A stretch of DNA of 64,000 nucleotides from Myxocyprinus asiaticus (lineage: Eukaryota > Chordata > Actinopteri > Cypriniformes > Catostomidae): assembly GCF_019703515.2 (NCBI RefSeq), contig NC_059351.1:15131501-15195500 (forward strand), in the 5' to 3' direction. The position numbers and the translations under genes were made by a program. Below are positions 37,739 through 64,000 of the stretch, in pieces. The stretch's first letter is position 1. Each line of letters starts with the position of its first letter. The notes under the pieces were generated by a model. It was not told the DNA's origin. It saw only the letters and a list, made by a program, of their open reading frames with translations, and made no database searches.

Positions 37739-38150
37739 TGTCTTGTCTCTCAACATGGAACCTTCCAGCCCTCCGCAGTGCCAGCTTTCATGCAGAGCTG
37801 CGCTGATGTCATCATGTGCCACAAGTTCATGGGCGGAACACTGGTGGCCTGTAAAACACTGAAGAAATCCTGCTGGACAGGTAAGAATTATTATACTGCC
37901 TTGTAATACTAGTGACTCCTCCTGCTCTTCTGTATTGTGTATAATTATTATTCAGGTAATAAACTGGTTTAAATACATTTACACCCTCTGGTCCCACAGT
38001 TTCTCAACGTCTCGTCCAGCCCATAGTGTGGTGATTTACCCTTTGCTACATGAAGACCTGGCACATGTGATCAGGGGTATGCCACTTTGCCACCTGGATG
38101 AGATCACACTTTTCAAAAGCTGTGTTGCTGAGGAGCCTATGAAACTGTGA

Positions 38151-38974
38151 TGGAAAGCTATAAAAAGAAAATTTTCAGTGCAATTCTTTACCTGGTGGAT
38201 ACCAGGGAAAATGTTTGACCATTGGTCTTGATTTGCGAGATGTGCTTACATCTCACACCAAATGAAAAATCACAGCTTTCATCAAGGTCATCTTTTCATA
38301 GTAAATAGTCAGTAACAAACTCTTTACCAACAGCAGCTTTTTAAGATTTGTCTTGTTAAAATGCATTTTGATGAAGCAAGCATTAACAAACAGAAGTAGC
38401 CTTTGCATTGCCTTTTGAACTCTAGCATAAGCACATTGCAGCATTGGTTTCAGTCCCTTAAAAAGGACACTTTGGTTGCAAAATAGTTTCAGTTCATAAT
38501 ATGTCAGCCTTTTCTTCTCTGGTCTCACAAGTGGTTACAAAGTTCCATTAACATCAGTGTCTTTCAGCTGTAGAATATGTAATCTGACTATTCACATATA
38601 CAGTATAAGTACTATGCATAGTGTATATTAAGATGGCTAAAAACCATCAGAGAGTTTCCAATAAATGTTATCCCAGTGCACCAGTGCTGCCATTCATTCA
38701 GCTATACAACAAATATTGATTTCAGTGGTTTGCAGGTGGAAAGGAGATAGAAGAGTCTCCAAGTTTGTTGAGAAGGCCAGCAAATTGCTAAACATTTTGT
38801 ATAGGTGTATGGCTTAAAAACATTGTCTATTTTAAATTACACTAAAGCGTATACATTGGTCTTGTACATAAATGTAGCCTTGTACAGCAGCTTTTAGCTC
38901 CCTGTGTTTTAGCGGAGTCAGTAAAATGAAATGGTTGAGAAAGCACATTTTACCAACTGGCAAGTGTATATACT
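38151..38974. other. Region downstream of fbxl18 pseudogene
   Basis: Probably the former 3' UTR and intergenic DNA. AATAAA occurs at 38660-38665 (ccaataaatg). No gene is recognised. Confidence 0.45.
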
Positions 38975-39697
38975 TGTAACAGGTAAAGGATGGGCAAGGA
39001 GGAGGCAGGAACCGGCTGAACAATCAACATAAACTTTTTATGCATAAACTTAAACACAGCACGGCCACGTGTGTCTCTCTCTCTCCCGAACTGGCATCTC
39101 CAGCTCCCCTTATCTCTCTCTCCTGTTGATTAATTGACTCAGCGCTGGCCGTGCACCCTCACGGCACCGCCATGCCCTCCTCCTCCTCACACACTCCTCC
39201 CCTGCCCGATTCAGGCTGGGGCGCCATCCAGACTGGCCTAAGCCACCCCCCCCCATCTCTGGAGGGGAGACGCTGCCCTTCCAGCCGTTCTGCCAGCCGA
39301 TGGTCCACCCTGCCTCCTGGGAACCTGGAGAGAGACGGGAGAGGGAAAGGGTGAGTGGGAGAGACACAGAGAGAGAGAGAGAGAGAAAGAAACACTTGCT
39401 CGCCGGTCCCCGGACATGCCGTCGCCTGGTCCTCAGCCACTCCTCTGCCCTCTGGCGGGCAACAGCCACTCCTCCACAGGTGGACGGAAGGGCTCCTCCC
39501 CTTCCTGGCGGATGGCAGCGGTTCCTCCGACTCCCGGCGGCCGTCAGCGACTCCTCCGTGCCTCGGCAGCAGAGAGGACTCCACAACAGCGCATCCCTCC
39601 TCCCTCCCGGGTTTCGGCACCAATGTAACTGGTAAAGGATGGGCAAGGAGGAGGCAGGAACCGGCTGAACAATCAACATAAACTTTTAATGCATAAA
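38975..39697 (-). mobile_element. LTR element remnant with tRNA primer site
   Basis: Direct repeats of about 75 bp (ggtaaaggatgggcaaggag, gaggcaggaaccggctgaac, aatcaacataaact) begin at 38975 and 39624, each starting tgtaac. Next to the right copy, the minus strand reads TGGTGCCGAAACCCGGGA (about 39604-39621), the complement of a tRNA 3' end with CCA, as expected for a primer-binding site just inside a 5' LTR. Internal DNA (39060-39600) is Pro/Ser/Gly-rich in several frames without gag or pol motifs. The right LTR is cut at about 39697. A truncated, non-coding remnant is the best reading. Confidence 0.6.
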
Positions 39698-39831
39698 TGA
39701 ACTTAAATGAATGAGGATTATCTGAGGCTGGCTTTGCATATTGTATGTAATTACTGTACAAATGTTTTCTATGTATAAAATTGTAGTATTGTTTTTCTTT
39801 TTAGATTGTATTTTTTATTTTTATTTTTCTG

Positions 39832-39990
39832 ATTAACACTTTTTATTGATTCACACAATTGACACAGAAAATCAAAACATACATTCACAGAATCAACATG
39901 TAGTAGTCATGACCCACCCTGACCCTCAACAAATATCCCTGTGGTCACACTTGAGTACACACACACACACACACACACACACAAAGGAAA

Positions 39991-40051
<61 letters not shown>

Positions 40052-41420
40052 TGCCAAATAGCTGCCCCAGTTTTTAATTAAATATATCTAAGATGCCTAG
40101 CCTTCTACATAACATTCCTCAAATGCCGTTACCCTCCCGATCTCTGTGCACCACTCTTGAAATGAGGGCGCCCCAGCCGACTTCCAACCCTTAAAAATAA
40201 TCTGTCTGCCGATCATAACACTGGCTAGGGCCCAAATTTATGCATTTATCCCCTATATTAATGACCACCCCATCACCTAAAATACAGAGTCTGTGGCAAA
40301 ATGAAATTTGAGTGCCCAATACATCATACATAAAACTCTGAACCCTCAACCAAAATTCTTGGATCTTAACACACCACCAAAAAACATGGGTTGTGTCCCC
40401 ATCTTCTGATTGGCATCGCCAGCAGGTGGGTGTGTCTTTAAGACCAAGCCTATACAATCAGGGAAATTGGACGGTAACTCTTACACTCGCTTGGATCTTT
40501 GTCCTTTTTAAGAATCAGACTGATCCGGGCCTGTGTCATGGTTGGAGGAAGCTTTCCATTTTTTAATGATTCCGTATAAACTTATAGAAAAAGTGGAGCC
40601 AGTTCTGTAGCATAAGATCTAAAAAATTAGAAGGCCCCGGAGCCTTGCCTGTAGGCAAGGCCTTAATTACCTCGCCAAGCTCCTCCAAGGTTATCTCAGA
40701 ATCAAGAATTTGTTTTTGCTCAGCCGACAGTAGATGAAGATGTGGAACTATAAAGATCAAGATTTAATTCTTTAAACGCATTATTAATATCAGTGGCCGA
40801 GGTAAATATTTCACCACCAGCAGATTTCACTGAGGGATTGGTAGAAAAAGACTCTCTCTGTTTTATATATCTAGCCAGAAGCTTCCCTGCTTTGTCCCAC
40901 GACTCAAAGTATGACTGTCTTGCCTTGAATAGCCAAAACTCCACGTTCCACAACAAAATAGTATTATATCTGTATTTCAATCGGGTCAGTTCTCTGAAGC
41001 CATTAGACAACATTTGGCGCTTCAGCTCTGCCTCGGCACTTTTAATATTCCTTTCCAATTCCACGAGTTCTTGTGCTTTGGATTTTTTGGTCCTGCCGAT
41101 GGTCCCTAAGAACTGCCTTAAGTGCCTCCCAAACCATGCCCACAGAGGATACTGATGACCAGTTGGTCTCCATATAGACATTGATTTCAGCCTTTAGCAT
41201 TTGTTGGAATTCAGGATTTTGCAAAAGGGATACATTAAAGTGCCAACTATATGATTTCCTTTTCTTCATATGTGGTGACTCCTCTAAACACACCAGGGAG
41301 TGATCAGAGACTAAAATGTTTCCAGTTGAGCAATCAATGACAGATGAAAAAATCTATTCTAGAGTAAATCTTCTACAGTAAATCTTATGGACTGACCAAA
41401 AAAATGTATAGTCCCAACCA
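39832..41420 (-). pseudogene. L1-like LINE ORF2 remnant
   Basis: On the minus strand: VSDHSLVCLEE (end of the AP endonuclease, SDH motif, about 41300), SWHFNVSLLQNPEFQQMLK and WEALKAVLRD (the typical linker after the endonuclease), a Glu/Lys coiled stretch, RQSYFESWDKAGKLLARYIK, then ITLEELGEVIKALPTGKAPG, the entry to the reverse transcriptase (40600-40690). Most of the polymerase is deleted; the frame resumes with TPTCWRCQSEDGDTTHVFWW, a Cys/His motif near the ORF2 C-terminus (40400). The 3' tail at 39832-39960 ends at an A/T-rich stretch. Order matches L1-clade elements. A short 3' piece of the same family is nested at 51188-51638. Confidence 0.82.
39957..40047. repeat. (CA)n and (TA)n microsatellites in the LINE tail
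   Basis: A CA run of about 12 units (39958-39982) and a TA run of about 26 units (39996-40047), separated by an A-rich spacer, inside the 3' region of the LINE. Confidence 0.95.
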
Positions 41421-42300
41421 GATGGGTTCTAGATTGGACTGTTTTGAAAGAAATAGTACAAAGTCAGTAATCTGTCACAAACACCACCATTTGCACTTGG
41501 CCATAGAATGGTACAAAGCTCTTCAGGATGGTATCTAAATGTGTGAACTAGTAAGATATTTATATTGCATCAACTCCCCAACCCTGAGATGCAGATGGAT
41601 GGCAAATAACTTAAATTTGTCCATATTCTTACAAGTGGAGATAACCAGTTCACCATTTCCAGTCTTTTTTGTAATTGCTAATGCTTTCTAGGTGAATAGA
41701 AGCTATAATGAGAAATACTTAATCACAGCTTATAAGAAAATATAAGTAATCGATTAAGGTAAGGTAATAACTGCCTGTAAAAGTTTTACTCAGTGCAGTA
41801 TCTACTCAGACATGTTAATAGATTTAATGTTATGGAAAATAAACATTCCATTTACACAATAGGTCTATGAGTCCTGTATTAATTGAAGTGTATGGAACAT
41901 TTGCTGTTAAAAAGTTGATAAAACGTTATGAAAGCTTAAAAGGAGTGCACAGTAGAATTGCAATTTTGACCAAATTTTTTTTATGATGTGTAAAAGCGCT
42001 TTTTCTGGGCTCCTTGGCAATTCACATTGAACGAATCTGCTGAAAATTATTCATGTGCATGCGCACATCCCCAGTAAACATGATCCCCAGTTGATCCATA
42101 ACACCTGTACTTTCTATGATACAGCATACACATAAAATATTAATGTCATCATAGTGGGTTATGTATTTTTTGGCAACTGAAAGTAGGTAATTATGTATCC
42201 AGGTCTAATATCTTTTGCTTAAACATTCAATTAATGACAATATATACTTTTTAAAATCAAACTAAAGGTAGACATTGACACTACAGAGAGTGAGATTATA
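41421..42300. other. Intergenic, nothing recognised
   Basis: AT-rich DNA. Faint continuation of the LINE endonuclease region may reach 41600, but the frame is too broken to claim. No gene is seen. Confidence 0.45.
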
Positions 42301-44084
42301 TTAAAGGAATATTCCAGGTTCAATACAAGTTAAGATCAATCGACAGCATTTGTGGCATTATGTTGATAGCCACAAAAAATAATTTAGTCTCATTCCTCCT
42401 TTTCTTTAAAAAACTAAAAAGCAAAATTCGAGGTTACAGTGAGGCTCTTACAGTGAATGGGGCCAATTTTTTCAAGGGTTTAAAGACTGAAATATGAAGC
42501 TTATACTTATATAAAAGCACTTACATTAATTCTTTTGTCAAAACTTGTGTGTTTTTTAAGATGTGAAGTCGTTTAAACCAGGGTTCTTTTTCTCAGTTGT
42601 TTTAGGCCGGGTTTACTGCGTTAAGTCATCATGGCAACAATTACATTGTAAACATTGTAAAATTGGATATAACTTCACACAAAAAATGTTAGTATGCGAT
42701 TTTATCACAAAAAAATCATGTTAACACACATATTGTTTACATTTTGTGGCTAAACTTTTGATACAGTATTTTAATGTTTACGGATTGGCCCTATTCACTT
42801 CCGTTTTAAGTGCCTCACTGTAACTTCCATATTTGAACTTGTTAAAGGAAAAGCTGAAATAATTTTTTGTGGCAATCAACATTATACCACAAATGCTATC
42901 GACTGAGCTTAAAGGAATAGTTCACCCAAAAATGAAAATTCTCTTATCATTTACTCACCCTCATGTCATCCAAGATATGTATGAATTTCTTTCTTCTTTT
43001 AGAAGGATTTCTCAGCTCTGTAGGTCCATATAATGTAAGTGAAAGAGCGCCAAGGAGCAAGAAGCCTTGTTAGTATCACCCTGGTAACTGCCTAGCAACC
43101 AGATGGAACACCCTAGCAACGTAGAACAACATCCAGATCTCTGCACCAGAACATCTTAGAGAGGTGTGGGTGGGCTTGTTTCACTTCGGGCAGTATACTG
43201 AGACCCTTGGTGATGAGTTTTGCCATGGCAAGCACCACTCACATTTTATTCAGGAAATGTACCTATCTAGGTCAACCAATGTAGAAAGGAAGTCCTGCCT
43301 TACAGGTAAAAGAGCCAATCACCTTTTAGATACAGACATCACCTGTCAATCAACTCGCTAACGCGCAAGCGCATTAGCTATACAAGCCAGGAACATTGCG
43401 TGTTTTAGCGTAATATGTGGTAAAAAATCACAATTTATGATTCCAATATTATACAATTTTATTGCTGATATGAAATACATTCTTTGATCATAATCTTAAC
43501 CAACCGTTTTACCAACCGTTTAAGATTTTGGTGTCTTCCCATTCAAGTAGATAGGAGCTGCACTGGCATTGCTGGAAATAGCCTACCTAGAGCATTCAAA
43601 AGATGGCTGACACGGCTCGACAGTGGACTGACTTGCTAGAAAGACTTTGGTCAATCTCTACTTCACTTTCACTTTCCCGTTCTTCTTCTTCTTCTTCTGT
43701 TTTTGGTGATTCAAATCCTTTGTCCTTATCACCCCCTACAGGGAGGAGAATTTATGATAAATAATGATTTAAACATGTATCTGTTTCTCATGCACACCTA
43801 TTACATTGTGTCTGAAAATATGGATTTAACGACTGGAGTCATATGGATTACTTTAATGCTCCCTTTATGTGGTTTTTGGAGCTTCCAAATTTGGCACCCA
43901 TTCATTTGCATTGTGAGGACTTACAGAGCTGAGATATTCTTCTAGAAACTTTAATTTCTGTTATGCAGAAGAAAGAAAGACATAAACATCTGGGATGCCA
44001 GGAGGGTGAGTAAATCATGAGAGAATTTTCATTTTTGGGTGAACTATCCCTTTAACTTGTATTGACCCCGGAATATTCCTTTAA
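42301..44084. repeat. TTAA foldback element B, interrupted
   Basis: Left end ttaaaggaatattccaggtt and right end gaccccggaatattcctttaa are inverted copies flanked by TTAA (42301-42304, 44081-44084). Inner arms pair: tgtggcattatgttgatagccac near 42350 with gtggcaatcaacattatacc near 42870. The right arm is split at ...cgactgagcttaa / ttaacttgtattgacc by the element at 42909-44055. Different family from the tagttcaccc element but with the same target preference. Confidence 0.85.
42909..44055. repeat. TTAA foldback element, copy 3, nested
   Basis: Starts ttaaaggaatagttcaccca and ends gggtgaactatccctttaa, with TTAA at both sides (42909-42912, 44052-44055). Inverted inner parts ctcagctctgtaggtcc and acttacagagctgagatatt are present. 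Between them lies about 700 bp of other sequence (43040-43740) including a short TTC run. It interrupts the element at 42301-44084 exactly at a TTAA. Confidence 0.85.
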
Positions 44085-44230
44085 ATTTATATTTTATATT
44101 ATTACAAAGAAATGACAAGATATTTTTTAATTAAAACTAATGGTAGACATACTCAGTGTAATATTTTATTTTATTTTAATTATATTTTTATTTTATAAGA
44201 CAAGGCACTGACTTCCGAGTTTGTTAAAGT

Positions 44231-44236
44231 CACGTG
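44231..44236. promoter_or_regulatory. CACGTG E-box upstream of the unknown gene
   Basis: A perfect palindromic E-box in gtcacgtgatc, a form bound by USF, MAX or TFE/MITF-type factors. It lies about 900 bp before the first coding exon at 45154, with a repeat between. A role in that gene is possible but not shown. Confidence 0.3.
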
Positions 44237-44259
44237 ATCCAAAGGAAGCGCGAATCTTT

Positions 44260-44984
44260 GGCTGCGTTCCACTTCACTTAAAAAAATTCACTGGCTAACT
44301 CCCCTAAGCGCTTCCCCTTGGGGGAATCCCCGCGGCCATTTTTGAAGTCTGTTCCACTTCAGTAAGTGAGCGAGGGAAGATTCTGTTGACAGACACTCAA
44401 CCTCTCGATTTTGACCGAGGGACCGAGTCTACTCTTATGTATTCTTAAGGCAGCTCCATATCTCACAATGCAACTCGATAGTGACGTGCAGCAGATTGCA
44501 CTTCATAAACCTCACCCCCACACAACTGTAATGATAGAAGTGAAGTTAGGTCAATTATGCAGTTTAGAAAAGTTATATTGAGATTTAACAGCATAATACT
44601 TGTAGCTACCTTAAACTGTTTATCACACAGTTATAGCCTATGTGTTCATTGTTATGTTAACATATTTTCTTTGTGTAAATCTTGATTAGTCCTTTCTAAT
44701 AATTCGTTCTAATGGAAAAAAACAATTAAACACGAGATTTATAAATAAGACTCTGAAATCATTGTTTTCTCAGGTGCAAAAATCACTAAATTATTCCACA
44801 TATTGACATCAGCCTTCAACATGCTCCAAGTGATCAAAGGTTAAGGGTGTTCCAGTTAAACCCATTGCACGTCTTCCGCCAGTAGTGGACACTGGCGCAA
44901 CGTAAGCAGTGACGTACTTCCGAGTCCATGAGAAGAAGTGAAGTTTGCGAGGGAAAGGGAAACAAATTTGAAATGGAACGCAGC
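44260..44984. repeat. Element with ggctgcgttcca inverted ends
   Basis: Left end ggctgcgttccacttcact and right end aaatggaacgcagcc are inverted; a second inverted pair is gagcgagggaag (44369) and the gtttgcgagggaaagg side in direct form, so the inside is rearranged. About 725 bp, no readable protein. Probably a non-autonomous DNA transposon just upstream of the unknown gene. Confidence 0.5.
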
Positions 44985-45153
44985 CTTTGAACGCGCGTAG
45001 CAATTCAGTCTTACGTAGGCGTTTCGATATAACATGCAAGTTTTAACTAATTCGCAAACAAATATTTAATGTTTAAGTTTTTATGACACGGACACAAATG
45101 TTAAATAGCGTCGAATCTTATTCAGTGTTGTTTCATCTGTGATGTTTTGTAGG

Positions 45154-63975
<18,822 letters not shown>

Positions 63976-64000
63976 TTTAAAACACAATATTGATCTTATT

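Larger units (their letters stand above)
34294..38150 (+). pseudogene. fbxl18: fbxl18 pseudogene (F-box/LRR protein)
   Basis: Four pieces match human FBXL18, a substrate receptor of SCF ubiquitin ligases. (1) 34294-34500: F-box, SDFSNEILLNIL then, shifted, DLMHNVSQVCWKLRTLCLDK. (2) 36090-36464: VRQLLKNLSSDIQMLDLSGC, LALDVDPGFDLHQLSVEGK, LKQTLLTPSYGVVPCC. (3) 37739-37880: CLVSQHGTFQPSAVPAFMQS with correct acceptor and donor. (4) 38000-38150: VVIYPLLHEDLAHVIRG, LDEITLFKSCVAEEP, stop. Breaks: a missing base at 34396 within the F-box, at least one shift and stop near 36190-36230, loss of everything matching roughly human residues 230-610, replaced by a deleted Tc1, and exon 3/4 phases that do not join. 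No splice sites flank the join of pieces 1 and 2, where two repeats sit. It cannot give a working protein. Confidence 0.88.

Noticed and set aside
39110..39761. Two long overlapping minus-strand frames (189 and 200 codons)
   Set aside because: They run through the GC-rich LTR remnant, have low-complexity Ser/Leu/Pro content, no splice context and no motif.

Overview
This 64 kb window is genomic DNA from a teleost, very probably a cyprinid. The evidence is split genes with GT/AG introns, a vertebrate cytoplasmic actin gene with CArG-box promoter elements, the gene order fascin - beta-actin - FBXL18 known from the human ACTB region, and a heavy load of fish-type repeats (Tc1/mariner, hAT, TTAA-flanked foldback elements, tRNA-derived SINEs, L1-like LINEs, Ty3/gypsy remnants, long TA and GA tracts). 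There are no bacterial features, and most open frames are chance or transposon-derived.

Layout. 1-2.9 kb: first coding exon of a fascin gene on the minus strand, with a long (GA)n tract just upstream. 3-24.4 kb: intergenic, filled with repeats: a gag/Pro-rich gypsy remnant and putative LTR, a BED-finger hAT transposase fragment, a decayed Tc1, a gypsy element with intact target-site duplications set against a Sleeping Beauty-type Tc1, and a nearly complete Tc1 with an intact 340-codon frame but a lost catalytic Asp. 24.5-28.3 kb: a complete beta-actin gene (non-coding exon 1, five coding exons, 375 aa). 28.3-30.9 kb: a hAT-type element with a perfect 8-bp duplication. 34.3-38.15 kb: an fbxl18 copy that is clearly a pseudogene. 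39-41.4 kb: LTR and L1-like remnants. 42.3-44.1 kb: one TTAA foldback element nested in another. 45.15-63.98 kb: a complete 15-exon gene (predicted 572 aa) that I do not recognise.

The unrecognised gene is the main discovery. It begins with an acidic segment carrying two SUMO-interaction-like motifs, followed by two Cys/His clusters that look like zinc-binding modules, then a long region without recognised domains. All exon junctions are in phase and bounded by GT/AG, although the introns have been inflated by nested transposons.

The three recognised host genes do not form a pathway operon (this is a eukaryote). Fascin and beta-actin are linked functionally as an actin bundler and actin itself. 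The actb copy looks fully functional, while the neighbouring fbxl18 copy is dead. That would fit loss of one duplicate after genome duplication, but the window alone cannot prove it.
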